From Neelides folsomi (lineage: Eukaryota; Arthropoda; Collembola; Neelipleona; Neelidae), in NCBI GenBank assembly GCA_034687125.1, contig JAQGBZ010000095.1, forward strand, positions 124,001-188,000: a stretch of DNA of 64,000 nucleotides, written 5' to 3'. Shown one piece after another: positions 1 through 14,009 of the stretch (the first letter of the stretch is position 1; each line of letters opens with the position of its first letter). Made by a program: the position numbers and the translations under genes. The notes beneath the pieces are model-generated. The model had not been told where the DNA came from, searched no databases, and saw only the letters and a program-made list of their open reading frames with translations.

Positions 1-3000
1 ATCTTAAGTTACATTTTTGAGAAAAAGTGTTCTATAAAATATTCTCATCCCTTTTCATTTGATATTAAATGCGAGGAATTGGGGAAATAATTGAAGGAGA
101 TTTGAGCAACAAAATTTTATTATGCTCAGCTCCAACCTTTTATTTTTCTATTATGTACTGGTACATCCTTAAATTATTTACCTAGTAAGGTAGAGGGAAA
201 TTGAAAAGTTTATCTATCAATTTATTTCGTAAATTAATAACTACTACTACTTTATTATATTATGTGTACTACTACCATATGTATGGTTTTGAATATTTTA
301 ATGTAAGATCTTGTACATGTACCTAGTTTATTTAACCAATACAAACTCAAAATTTAGTTTAAAAAGTCTACTTTTTATTATTTTTTATTTATCTTCAAGC
401 TTAAGTTTTCTATTAAGAAATGATCAAAAGAAGTAAGTTAAATCTTAACTTAAGGACTTCCATAAAGGTAAAAGTTTTCAATTAGGACTATGTATACTTA
501 CTTAACTATCAGTATTTAAGGTTCTATACTTATTATTGCAAATAAGAGGGTTAAGGGCAATGGAGAGGAAGGAATAAATTTTCTCATTATTTTATGTTTT
601 GGAAAGCATGACATTGATGAGGAAAGTGAGCCGCGGAACGTTCGTTCTTGAGTCGAGCAAAGAAGGGAAAACTGGGAAATCCTCTTTAATAAGTTTTCCT
701 CGGCTTATAGATGGAATAAAGGATAATAACAATTTACGAGTTATATTTACGGGCGTAATAATAAGAAATGGGTCTTTGTTGAAGGAATTTCCTATTTTTT
801 CCCTCTCTTCAACGTGTGATCCGAAATATCGATCGATTTCTTTCTCGGGGTCTGAAGATGAAAGAATGTTTTTTCCCAAGTGTAGATGACTCCCGAGGAG
901 ACTTTCACTTTCAGTTCTTTCTCACTTCTTTCCTTAATAATAAAACCAAGTTCTTCTCATTCTTGGGGGAGAGTGAAGAGATGAAGAGGATGGGGAACGT
1001 AATGACGGGATCGGTCTTTCCTCACACTTCTTCAAATGCAATCAATCTTAAATGTTATTAACCCTTTATCTTCATTCCTACTCAAGTTATTGATGGTGAT
1101 AAGGTCGGAGTTGATAGAAAGGGACGTTGAGAGCTCTTCACTTTACAGCTTAACTTTTGTCCCCTAATCCTTCTCATTAGAATTCCGCTTCAATCCCCAG
1201 CTCTGAAGAAACTCGTTTACTTTAAACTAAAAATTATACAGGGTCTTATATTTTAAAATTTGAATAGCTCTTTTATTTTTAAAAATTCAATATTTCTCCC
1301 ATATTTACTATTACGTATATGGGAATTTCATGACTTTTTGAGTAGCTTAAAACTTTTTGAATTTTTCCCCGTTATTCTTTTTTACATTTTAAATCAATTT
1401 TTTTTACATAAATGGTTTGTGTTATCATATTAATTTTTTTGAAATGGGCCTTAATATTGACACTATATTATGTAATCGATCTGTTTTGTAAAGTCTTATG
1501 TATGATGTTATATCAGATACAATTTAAAAAATTTATAAATATCTACATTTAATTTTATACTTAAAGTTAGGTATACGCACTATTACTGGTAGTAAAGATA
1601 AGAATTGTTTTTGTTATGTTCACGAGATGTTGTAGTTTGATATTTCTAAATGGAATTCGAATCAATCCATTTTCCTTACAATTCATTTTCCACATTCTTC
1701 CTTTTTCCCCATTGTGTTGAACCTGAGAGAAGTCGTGTTGGGTCTCCGGATGTTTCGCGAAGAGACGCGTAGGGAAAATTGAAGTGACTAGGATTGAAGA
1801 AAAGCCTCAGAGGCTCATGAATATTGAGAAGATTAGGAGTCGAAGGGATCTCATCTTTCTCCTCTCCCTCTATCGATGTTTTCTCAGACAGTTGAAGAAT
1901 TATGGAAACTTTTCACTTCCCATCTCATTCTCCACTTATTCCTTTTCAATTTTGACTTTCTAAATTTTCACTTCCGTTGTTGTTCCTAGAGATCTTCAAC
2001 TTACTTATTGTTAGAGTGGCTTTCCTGTCAGTTCACATTTTTTAAATTGAGACTAAGAACTTGTACCACCCATAATATGTACTGTTATAGAAAGTAAGTG
2101 TATCTGTAGATATTATTTATTCTAACAGTTCTCCTTCAGTGTTTTGACTAAGGACAACCCGAGCGTTATATTGGAAGTATTCAACAGAAGTTCCGGAGAT
2201 GCATTTGTGCTGTGTACGTACATGCATACATAAGGAGGACATCAAGACATGTAGTACAATAGGAGAAGCCATTTCCATTCATTTCCATATATTTTACCTT
2301 ATTCGTCTTGCACCAGCAGCTTCTTCTTCCGAGGTTCAGTTCAAAGGAGAAATGTGTTGGAGGAATTCAACTGGCATTGAGTGAAGAATTTTTAGTTTAA
2401 AGTCAACATCCGTATTACTCAATGGGAAGAGATCTCTTGTGCATGAGAATTGATGAATCTTTGATGTTGTCCTATATTATGCATTTCTAAGCTTTCCCAA
2501 ATCAGTTTTCTTTGTGAATTTTGTCTCTTTCTGTCTAACCTGTCAGTTTGAGATTAGAATTTCCCCTTTTAGCATCATATAAACATTTTATATTCATAAT
2601 GTCTTCTTTTAAATTTCAACTTTGCTCTCCTTTAAATTTTTAGATTCATTTATCATTTTATTGATGGATTTCACCTTAAGATGAATTTGATAGAAATTCA
2701 AGTGGGATATAAAATTAATATGACAAGTTAAATCCTTACTCAATTTATCAAATAAAATTTTCAAAGTATCTTGTACAGTATTTGCTATACTTATGTGAAG
2801 TTATATGAATCTAAACAATTAACAACTTTTTTATTAATAAAATAATGATGGATTTTTATTTATAATGAAGGAAATTTCTATTTTCTGATAACGTGAAAAA
2901 AGTTTATGCTTTTATGTAATTTGGAAATGGGAAGTTAAATTGATGATTGGTGAAGGAAATATGCGAGGGAAAGTTTTGCTCAATATGGATTTCCACTATT

Positions 3001-6000
3001 GTTTCTCTCGTAGAAGGAATTTAATTAAAAAGTTGTAGATTTAGGGTTCGAAATGAGCTTCTCAACTCTTTATATTAAATGTGATGCAGAGCAGAATGAA
3101 GATGAAATGGGGAAGAGGGATTATCGGCTAGCATTTAAAATCCTCTTGAATCGATGAAGTCGAGAGTCATGTCGTAATAGAAGCAGAGTGGAGTAAGTGG
3201 AGCGGCAACTGCTCAGAAAATGCTAACTTTACATACAATACCCTTTACCTAGAACATGTAAAAGCAGACCTCCAGAGTCGAAACTTTCACGGTGACATTT
3301 TCACATCCAAATTGAGTGAAGAAGAAAGTTGGATAGGAAAAGTAGGATAAGAATTCAAATTCAATCTTTTTTATCTCATGTGTACGGTTGGGTCTATAAA
3401 GAGGACATGGAATGGGTGAGGGTTTGAAACAGATAGCTCCAAGCAGGTTCTTATCGTCCATATCAACTCCCAACTGGTTACTTGGGTAGAAAAAGAGACT
3501 TTGGGGAAAGTATGAGGGTATTACCTCCAGGAGGTCCTGTGAACCTTGTGGGGGCGAAAAAGAAGAACTCGAACTTTCTCATTTTCTTCTCCCATCGTCA
3601 CAAATCTGGAAAGTGGGGTTCCCCACTTCAAAAGTTAAAGGCTCAAAAGTTTGAAACGAGGATTCTTACTTTCTATAAGTGTGTGTATGTGTATCTGGTT
3701 GTAATATGGAGAAGGATTTCCCTTTAGGATTATTTCTTGGAAGTCTTCTTTCCATTATACGGAGCCAAACTCACACACGCATACACAACACAGTGGGAAG
3801 TGGGAAGCCACACATGCGAGGGCCGTCCTGACTTTTCCAACTCTTCCATTTAGTTGTTTTGAATTCTTATATTTGAGAGAATGGATATATGATAGTAGTA
3901 TACAGGATATTGAGTATAGGATGGAAAAGACATAACGCAGATGTATGTAAGCATAGGAGTAGATAAAATCGTTTCTCGGGCTTCAAGGACCCGAAACTGC
4001 CCGGGGAAAGGATGAGGATCGTTCCGAGTTCCTGGCTCCGATTTTCGGCATACCACTACCAAAACCTCTCATGACTATATTCCCTTCACTCTCTGTTTGA
4101 ACCTTGTGATTCAGGATGTGAAGATGTGTGTGTGCTCTTCTCCCATTCCAATACCTCGGATGGAAATTACCAATACGCTTTTCACTACTTGAGATCCTTT
4201 TTGTTTTCGCTCTCCCCACTCCTGAGCTCTTTAGAGGTTGAAGAGCTTCGAGTTCTTCAAGTGCTTTAGAGAGTGAAGGAGCAATGTGTTGGGAAAGGGC
4301 AAAGTTTTCATTTCATCATTTTATCTCTTCTTGTTTGTCAAGATGAGATAATTAGTTCCGTATCGCAAATATTAAAGTAAAAGTTATTCTCATATTCGGT
4401 AAAAGCCTAGCTTTCTCTGTTATAAAGGTTTATAATAAGGCGGAGTTTCCTTTGTTATCTCTTTATTATTCTTCATTATTTATCTCTACTTTCATTATCT
4501 CTTCAACGGCTCTTGGAAAATAAAAGGAGCCTAATGAGTCTAATGAGGTAAAATAATAGATAAAAGCCTAAAGGAATTCTTTTATCGTTGCAACATGCAG
4601 AAGAGTCAAAAGGATGAATCCTTGTTAGGATGGCGGAGGAGGAATTTAATAAGACTTATCATCCATGAGTTGGATTTTCGAAAGATTCAGATGAGCGAAC
4701 GACGGCCTCTGTATTTCCTGAGGAGGTAGACGGAATATTAAAAGAGCTTTAGGATAAGCAAGAAAGCGGAAACTCATCTTTTCTCTAATTCCTTCCCTTT
4801 CTCCTTTCCTCTTGTCTTAGAGATCCTCGAGCGAAGGATGTTCACATTCTCCATAACTATGTGACTACTCACAAAGTGAACTCAAGTCTCTTCCTTAATA
4901 TTTTTTCTATTTACCTTACCTAAATGCTCTTCCTGTATCTTCCCTCCGTATATTTAATCCGCTCTTGGATGTGATATTCTTCTCAATATTTTTTGCCCTA
5001 CTTCACCTAAGCTCATTTGGTCTTAAAGTAAATTTTTTTCTCTTGGATGAACTGAGCGGAATTTCATTTTATAAAAGGACGGCCCTTTTCTCATTCTTGA
5101 CTTTTTAGAATTTATCTTTATTTCATATTTTTTACGATACATGAAAAATTGGCCAATTTTCATCATTTGAGTTCTTCTGACTGGACATATTTGAAAAGTT
5201 AGGCTTCATTTTTCCTTCCAAGAGATGACGATGATGATGTGAGATGAAAGGAGAGGGATTGAGCGTAAAGGGAATTATTAATATCTAATGCACGTTCGTA
5301 TGGAGGATAAACTATAGAGGTAATGGTTATATGTACTTATTTTAAGAGGATTTCTCCAACTTTTATTTATTTTATAAAAAGAAGGATGAAGAGATGGGAA
5401 ATTGGGGGAAAAGTTTTAAATTCCTTGAGGGAGATATACACCAAGTCCACATTTATGACTCCATAGAAGATCCAAGTGACGCACTCAAGAGTCAATACTT
5501 AAATCCCTCCTTTTAAAAACTCATATTTCATATTATAAGGTTTATACGTAGAGTGGAGAGAAGGACGCTGAGCGTGATGGGTTGATGATGAGAAGGTGAG
5601 GATTACTTTGAGATCGAATCCCCTTTAGAATTACGTGGAATGAAGAGTTTTTTTCTCTTTCTTTCTCCTTCGCTCCAATACACGTTCCGATTCCTCTACT
5701 ATGATGGATACATTCGAGGTATTTACTTCTTTGTGTATATTACCTATATAAGGTTATGTTCGCTTTCTGGGAATCGCCTCTTAAATTCTATTCTTATGAC
5801 TACAACCCAAGAGCATAAAGGTTTGCGCGCTCTCTTGTTTGACGATTTTTTTATTTTGATGGGTAAATTAAAAGTATTTTACATTTAGTTTATAAAAGAG
5901 ACTATAAGTTGAAATTATTAAGTATCTATTATAAATATACTAATACCTATATAAATATACACTATGTAAAGACGTTACATAACTCATTTTGAATATTATC

Positions 6001-7733
6001 TATCTATAACACTTTTATCTTCTATAATTTTTCTTCTCTAAATCTTATTAAATTAACTATCTCTGGTGGTGTAGCTTTTCCTTCCCCATATTATTGTAAA
6101 AAAGAAAAATCATTGATGAGAAATAAAATGATGAGATAAAATTAGGAAAGTTGTCAAGCCAGGGAGCGCGCAAGCCTTTATGCTCTTGGGTAGTAGACCT
6201 GATGGAAGAAACTTATAGAAAGGGAGTTTGAGAGAAAGTATAGATGTAATAAATATAGGCGGATAGGAAGAAGAAAATCATTCTTCAATTCTGCCCACGG
6301 TCGAATTCTTGTTTGAGTAAAGTCTCTTTGTGCTCCGTTCCAATTGAAGGACTTGGGAAAGGAATTGGAATCCAAACCGGAACCCACCATTTATCCCCTA
6401 TTGTTTCCTCATATTTAAACCTCTAGGTCTCAGGGGAGTTGAGAGGTTAAATTGGAATTTATTTACCAGTTTCTTCAATTACCGTTCATTCTTCCACGTC
6501 GTCTTCGTTTTCATTCTCCCATTTCAATCTCTACGTTGATACTTGAAACTAAACTGAAAGATTTGGAAAATGAGTTAATTATTCGATTACAATGGTTCGT
6601 GTCGAGTTGAGATTGAATTGGTGGTGTTAGGCAAATAAATAGTGTCAGTCATTTAACTACACAAATGCATTTGTTTTGTTTTGATGATGTGAAGATCAAC
6701 TTGACGGGAATTGATATGAAGAGCGAATGGTGGTGAGATCGATGGAGATGAGGTTATTAGACAAAAGGTATTTTAGTTCCTTGGGGACATCTGCTAAAGC
6801 CCAACTGCCAATAACCATTGTCTCGAAGAGAATAAATAAGAGAATTCAATAACAACAAAGTGGGTGATTCCCGGCGGGAGAGTTCCTCTTTTCTTTCGCC
6901 CTGTCAACCGTTCTGTTTCCCCAATTATTTCTTTTATTTTCCTTCCTTTCCTCTCGAGACGAACATCCTCAATAACGATCTTTATCATTATTCTTAACAA
7001 AGGCTCCTTTCACTCAATGGGTATTATGATATTATTAATTTTTATGTATTTTCCTGATTCATTTAACGCTACACTTTTGGTCTTTGTTATCAATACTTTT
7101 TCACCTTCTAATGTTCCAGTAATTGAATGGGACGTATTGTTAAAATGGGGATGGGTCATAGAATGAAAGCAATTACTTATCTTTTATTATATTTCGTTCT
7201 GTAATTCTGTTGAGTGGGTGAAGGAAAGATTGGAGGTTGAAGAAGAAAATAGTTACAATTGTATCATTGGATAGGAATTTCCAGCAACCCGCTTGCATTT
7301 TGAAGGGATGGGTTTGATAGGGCTGGGGCAATTTTCTCGTATCTTTCAACGAGACACGTTTCCGAATTTTCTTGAATTGTGTGAATGAAGTCATGTTCTT
7401 CCCCACGAGAGTCACACAGACCACTAAGAACTCAATTTTCAAAAATTTTTCTCTTTTCCTTCCACCTAAATTCAATTGTAGTCTGCTCTTTGCAATTTCC
7501 TCAAAATTCTCTTTCACTCAAAGTCGTACAATTCAAAGTGTTAAATATATAAACTCAAGTCTTAAATATAAAATGTACATATGAGTATGATAGCCTGACG
7601 CCTACACTTTTATCATATACTGATAGTAACTCAATGGATAAATACTATGCTAATAGTCAAACATATAAAAAGAATGAAAATTTATTGTATTCTTTTTTGC
7701 AAGTATGAGTATTTTGGCGATTTAAAGTAAGCG

Positions 7734-7768
<35 letters not shown>

Positions 7769-10700
7769 CTTTAAATATTTTAATATATTCTTATATCGGT
7801 ATTGGTAATATTATAAATTGCAATATAGGCATATATTTTTTTTAGATATTACATATAAAATATTGTATGTGAGGTCCTGTTGTGACTTGTGAAGCTGCAA
7901 GAATGACTGGTAGATATTTAATGTTAGCCATATACATTTACCAGCGAGAATGAGGAGGAAATGGGAAGAAAAGAATGAGAATTGATTGCCCTATTATAGA
8001 TATGACGGGTTTTGAGTCTCTTCGATCTATTGTATATATTATGTATGCAGACTCACACTCACTCTGAATATCGGAGAGTCAAAGGTTGAAAAGAAGGGAA
8101 AAATGCATACGAGATGGAAAGTTCCGACTATTTTTTTCTCAAAAGAAAATTTCAATTGAGGCTGTTGGTAGATAAGGGAGGGGTTGAGTTTATGGCTTTC
8201 CCTTTTCACCTTCACTTCATTCCTTTTGATCCGCGTCATGTCCTCATGAGAGATCCCTCACAATTTGTATCGCCCACTATTATGTACACATTTTCAATTC
8301 CGGCCGGTTCGCATTCTTAAAAGGAAGGAAATGGCGATGATGAAAGAGAGGGGAATATCTCACAATAGTGAGATTAAAATCCCTTTACTACCCTTTTTAC
8401 TTACACTTTTTTCTTATTATTCGCTCCTAAGATCCACTTCCAGAGGCAATAGACTTTTTCAAAGAGAGTGCAAAGCGAAGTACATTGAAATATAAAATCC
8501 CATTTTCCACCTCCCTTTTCCATCCTTTAATATGAATGTGGAAAATTTGCAATTTATTTGATTTGTTTGAGCGGCTGGTTTCATTAGAGTTATAAAATTG
8601 TAATTTCATATTGCCTCCTCAAGCTTTGTTCTTTCTTTATATTTGGTTTTACATGGCATTCGAGATTTTGCACAATTTAGCAAGACATTTGGGGATCTTA
8701 ATAAATATATTTAATAATGTTAAATAATGCATTAATAACTGCGCCCGGTGTTTTTCATTCAGTCGGTGTGCAATTGTATGCAAGAGATAAATGTAAACAA
8801 AAGTGAAGGTTGTAAAGTCAATATTTGTCTTAAGGAGTATAGAAGAAGGGGTAAATGGGCTGGGGGACCCGAGTGGCTCTGAATTTACCATAAACTTCCC
8901 CTATCCAATTTCCTTCTTTCCCCGCCGTCATCAACCGTCTCCGGCTGCTCGAACCGCTACTACTCGTGTAATTGGAGGGAATTACGCTTTTGAAGGTGAT
9001 ATATGGCCAGAGTGAGCAAACGGTGGTTTCTTTCACTTTCCCCTTCAGCGGTAATTGGGTGAGGTGGGGTAATTAGTGTCAAATTTCCCCCTTTGCTAAT
9101 ATGAAACTCATCCCATCTTCTTCTTCTCGGTTTGGTTCGGAACGACGCGGTGTGCATTATAAACTTAATTCGAGATACATTTGGCATTTCCTTCAATTCA
9201 GTACACTTCGTTGATTATTACTTTAATCCACTTTTATTAGATGAGAATGGGTAAAAATGGAAAAGTGCTTGGGCATTATCTTCTATAAGACTTCTCCCAC
9301 ATCTGCTCATCATGCCATTCAAATGCACACTCCACAAAAGGGTTGGAAAATGAACCTTGAGGGAATAAAAAGGAATTCCTAGGTTTATCATAAAGAGAAA
9401 GTAAATGGTGGAATGAGAGGAGCGAAAATATCCATATAGTTTGAGAAAATGAAATTTCTCTTTGGAAATTGGGCGAGAGTCGCTTATTTGAGTTGTGGAG
9501 TTGATAACATGAGTGAGATGCGAATTGAGGTCATTGGATATGAGAAAACCTAAGCCGTTTTTTTCCTCTTAAGATTGGAATTTTCGTTAAAGGTTCAGGA
9601 ATCCTTTGGATTTCCATAATATTTATCCATTTCTCTTCCATTTTGCCAAAGTGGAGAAATGGGAGAAGAGTGGAATCGCTTTAAGGAACGAAATGCTCCG
9701 GATGAATGTGCTTTTTTCTTTAACATTTATTTACACCTTTCACTGCTACTGTGAGAGCAGAGCAGAGATAAAACGAGAAAGTGTGAGAGTTCCGAGGTTG
9801 TTCTTGGCATATTGGAGATAGATGTTAAGGGCGAATTTCCACCACATCCTCAGTTTCTTCAGGTGAGACAGTTGGGAATGGGGATGGGCGACGGTGAAAT
9901 AAATCCTTCACAATCCACACTATATTATTACTTTTCCCCCAGCTTTCCAACCCTTTGTCGGGTCTTATTTACATAAATACAAGGGATATCATCAGTCCTG
10001 CTCTTCTCTCGAATACGAAATTATGGCTCGACTCGAGTGAATGAGAAATGTTACCAGAACTTGTCCTATTAAACTTTCTTGTGCTCTATACTAGATGAAT
10101 ATTGTGCCTTTCCTGCCTATTTATTTTACCCTTGTTATATCCAATATAATTTATATACATATTCTGAGAAATATGAAACTTGGATATTTCCGACACTTTA
10201 AATGGGATATAGGATATAATGTAACATATAAGTATGATATATCCATGTTCGTCCCTCAAAATTCAAGAGATGAATAGTGTGAGTGTGTGTGTGATTGTGT
10301 AATATGTGCCTCTGTGGAGAAGTCGTCGTGGTTGGGAGCTTGTGTCTGTTATGCACTATGTTTATACTACAAAGAGGGACAGAGATCCTTACGAGAGTTC
10401 CTCCACTCTTATCCTTCTCTCACCCAACCCGATCGATTTCCCTTCTGCTGGAAAAGTCCTTGTTTTCTTCTTCAATTTATTTCCAAGTTGACGACAATCT
10501 TCTACTATTGATTTTGAAGGGGGTCCGGAGACTCGAGATGAAATATTGATACATCTTCTGCTCACACTGATTGATGAGGGGAGAAAAACACTTTGGTCAT
10601 AAATTACGACCCTTTAAATCTTACAACATTTTTATACAAAGCTTCTATTACCCGTTCTAATATTATGTCAAATTACTATATATATGACTACCTATGGTAT

Positions 10701-13320
10701 ATGGCTCTGATGGGTCTGGCTCTAATGTTTTCCTTTCATCGTTATTCTGCTCACAGGCTTCACCTTGGACGTTATGGGAATTTTTGTCAAATTGGTCATA
10801 TCTGAATTGACTGTCATTTTACCAATGGATTTTCCATTTGAGGCAAATTTCAATCATAACTTATTACAAATCTTCGTTAAAAGTATTAATTAATTGGAAG
10901 GTGTTAGGGGGTCAGGTGGAGAAAGTCGTTTTGAGAAAATGGGAATTTTCAATTGGTTAAAAGCCGAGGGTAAAGCTGTCGACTCAAATGGATGAGAATA
11001 TCTTTTGCTGGCTGTAAAGCGAAGAAATGTGTGCTCATGGAGAGGGGAGGTAAAGTGATTCCTGGACAATGATTTTTTGAGTGTTTGTGTGGTCAAAGGA
11101 GGTGGAGGTCCTTTAGCGGAATCCCCATTAGAGGAAGTGGATGGGTCATCATCAAGTCTCTTCGCTATTCTTCCATATATCTAGTTATTTGGATGTGTAA
11201 GGGAGGAAAAGACAGTTTTCTCTCCTCTCGTCCCCGTCTCCTATCGATTAGCCATAAAGAGCCAACATTGATTTCGGGTAATGGGCTCTAAACTTGGCGG
11301 GTCTTGGCTTCTTCAAATCGCTCTATTCTTCTTTTCCTCGTGGTCCTGACAGCGGGTGAGAGATCTGCTCCACCTCCCCTTTATGCAAATCCATCGACCA
11401 CTTGAATTTGAGAGGACTGTCCGGTTGACGCCGACTTCTCACCACTTCCATAATATTGAACCAGACCTGTCCTCACTTCCCCCTCCATTGAGCGATGAGT
11501 CAATGAGCTCCTCTCATGTTTTAATCTCCACTTCCACTCGACGACGAATCGATTATTAAGAGACGGAATGATTAATTACTCTGTGCATCATCCGTCCTTT
11601 ATTTGTGATGAATTAATTTGATGGGCTATCCGCCGTTGTTTATATTAGGTAGTTGGATGTTATTATTTACTACTTGAAAGCATTATAAAACTATTTATGA
11701 TAGAAAGTTCCATTTCCTCATTGTGATTTGAACTATTTTATTCAGGGCAAGGCAAGGGCTTAAACTTTGATACAAGTTTCATAATACATATTTCCAAAAC
11801 GGAATTCCCATTCACAGATACCATTATATTTGTTTTGGGAATTAGCATATTGAACTTTTGATAAAGCTTTGTAATCTAAATTTTGTATTAAATAAAATAC
11901 GGATCGACGACGGATCCGCTTAAAGTTAGTTCAACATTTGGCTAGACAACTAGACACTTCAAACGCTAAATGTTAAATACTTTTAAATTCTGTTTTTAAA
12001 CCTACGGAACATTAGAGAAAGCAAAGTTCGATCTTATCTTGCTAATATTACTCTCATTCGAATTTTGCTTGAGGTTGTATGTACTTAATTAAACAAATTG
12101 TTGTACTCGTATATTAAATTTTTAATTAATTTTTCTTGAAGCTTTTTATTGCGAAATCATTAAGAAAGTTGCCAAACATTTACTTATTATATGGTATACT
12201 ATAATTCTTTAGATTTATGATATTTCAGATATTTACTGAATATTTTTTGAATAATACGAGGAGAAAACGCTGATGAAACTAAGCTAAAAAGTACTTTATT
12301 CTGAGTTTTATTAAAGGGAACTTTTGAAATTTCTTTAACATTTAATTTCCTTTTCCTGGGGCTTTCGAAATTATTACTCTTGTGGATATAATTTGGCCTT
12401 AAAGTTTCATCTAATTTTTCATGGACATGTGAATCCTTAATTAATGGAATATTAAACTCTCTATATATGCTCCTTATGGTACTCTACTTTATATTTATAA
12501 TTTATAATAGTCGTTAGGTCGGAAGTTACTTTTTGTGTTGATAGTTTAGTCTTTACTTTCATTGAAACAGGGAGAATCTAATTTAAGAGATTTACTGGAT
12601 TTAAATAATTATTTCAAAAATTCATGGATTAAGTAATGAAGTTAATTGAATTTTAATCGTTGAGGAGAAGCAGATATTAGATAAAAAATGTCATATTCTC
12701 AAAATTAATGGCTAAGGTCGTTAGTTCATAATTTTCTGGTGAATTAAATTATGAGGCGAGTCATAAATTTAGTCTGGTAGAGATAGCTGAAATACGTTCG
12801 AACGTCCCATACTTTCTCATCAAATTTACCTCTGTCGAGAGGGGCGAGCGAGATATGGGAAATGTGAGTTAAATTGAACGCAGAGAAATTTGAATTTGAA
12901 TAAATCATAGTGAGAGAATTCATACAAAAGTACTATGTATTTCCATTTTGATGTGGTTATTTCCACTTTTCTCCCTTTTGCCTTACATCATAATATTGAA
13001 TAGGGAAATTGTGCGTTTTCCCCTTAAATATACCATTTTCATGTTATATTTATCTGAATCGGATGAGGAAATGTATGTATAACGCATAAGTAATATATTT
13101 TTCGTAATCTTGACTATGTTCTCTCATAGTTAAAGCTATAAGTACTTATAATGTATTTCAACAAGGCTGAAGTTTAAAGTGGGTTTTAACGGAAAGGTCA
13201 TAGAGAGATAGTAAGTATTATTAAGTGTAGGAAGTGGCGGACGATGAGGGAAGATTTATTATTTTATTACTCACGATTTGCTTTATGGTCATATATATTG
13301 GAATGGGAGGTAGTGAGACG
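1..13320. other. Non-coding stretch, no supportable gene
   Basis: I read both strands and find no exon with a recognisable product. Open frames here are short, begin at arbitrary ATG/TTG/GTG codons and often overlap each other on opposite strands. Many short GA-rich and CT-rich runs alternate along the sequence. A hydrophobic stretch in one frame near 11,310-11,370 resembles a signal peptide but has no usable start. It could be intergenic DNA upstream of LpR or an intron of a gene beginning to the left. Confidence 0.5.
7737..7767. repeat. (AT)n microsatellite
   Basis: An uninterrupted run of alternating A and T of about 31 bases, flanked by ordinary A+T-rich DNA. It is a simple repeat and likely length-polymorphic. 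Confidence 0.95.
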
Positions 13321-13329
13321 TGAGGACGA

Positions 13330-13620
13330 GGACGGGTGAGGTGAAGACTCAATAAAAACCTTTCCATTTCCATGAAACGGACGAGGGATGTCGAAGGGCA
13401 GTTGAAGTGGCGGCGGTCGAATTCCTTCTCTGTTTGCTTCTAATTCGAGATTCTCCGTGGGATCTCTGACCAGGAGCGGGTTGAATGTTCGCTAGCGTTC
13501 GACTCCGACGGGGCTTGAGGGCTTCTTTCCTCGTCGGGTCGCTTGCCAAGTCCCTGCCACACGATGGAATTTAAACACGGTCCCATGAATCTCCCCCGCC
13601 AGCCAAACAACGGCGGATCT
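13330..13620. other. G+C-richer island, possible promoter or non-coding exon
   Basis: About 290 bases clearly richer in G+C and CpG than the flanks, with several GGCGG/CCGCC-like words. It lies about 4.4 kb upstream of the LpR start codon. A 66-codon open frame exists on the minus strand but resembles nothing I know. A distal promoter or 5' untranslated exon of LpR is one reading; this is inference from composition only. Confidence 0.3.
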
Positions 13621-13777
13621 CATACACATATTATTATCTCTTATAAATTATTACCTTCAACACACACACTTTCTCTCTCTTGGCTTCCGCCATTCCTAAC
13701 GGCCTTCCCGAACGTAAATTTTAATATTTTTCATAGCTCGTTTTTAGCCCCTTTTCTCTAAATTTTGTATACGTAAA

Positions 13778-14009
13778 TATAATAGAATGACCATATTTAT
13801 GGGCCCTGTAGTCTCATTTAAATAACTTTTTTATTTATCAACCAATCGACATGAAATTTGGACCTAATATGTACAAGCGTATGTAGTATAAGGCAAAAAA
13901 TGTTAGATGTCAAAAGTCACCCCGTGACCTTTGGTGCATTGTTAAATTATAAATAAAAAAGTTATTTAAATGAGACTACATGGCCCATAAATATGGTCAT
14001 CCTATTATA
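13778..14009. mobile_element. MITE with about 61-bp terminal inverted repeats
   Basis: Left arm 13,778-13,838 and right arm 13,949-14,009 are reverse complements with only about two mismatches. Both outer ends read TATAATAG, followed by (A/G)ATGACCATATTTATGGGCC on the inward-reading strand. The roughly 110-base centre has no coding capacity. A short non-coding element with long perfect-looking inverted repeats is the hallmark of a non-autonomous DNA transposon. The outermost TA on each side could be a TA target duplication as in Tc1/mariner relatives, but the boundary is not certain. Near-identity of the arms suggests a fairly recent insertion. Confidence 0.85.

Noticed and set aside
592-1061. 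Overlapping short frames on both strands
   Set aside because: No recognisable protein, no splice pattern, mutual overlap.
11281-11559. Signal-peptide-like hydrophobic frames and a 67-codon frame
   Set aside because: The ATG frame (MGSKLGGSWLLQIALFFF) stops after 22 codons with only phase-2 donors, which do not fit LpR's phase-1 LA1 exon; the other hydrophobic frame has no start codon.
13349-13549. 66-codon minus-strand frame, Arg/Ser-rich
   Set aside because: Lies in the G+C-rich island and has no family resemblance; composition explains it.
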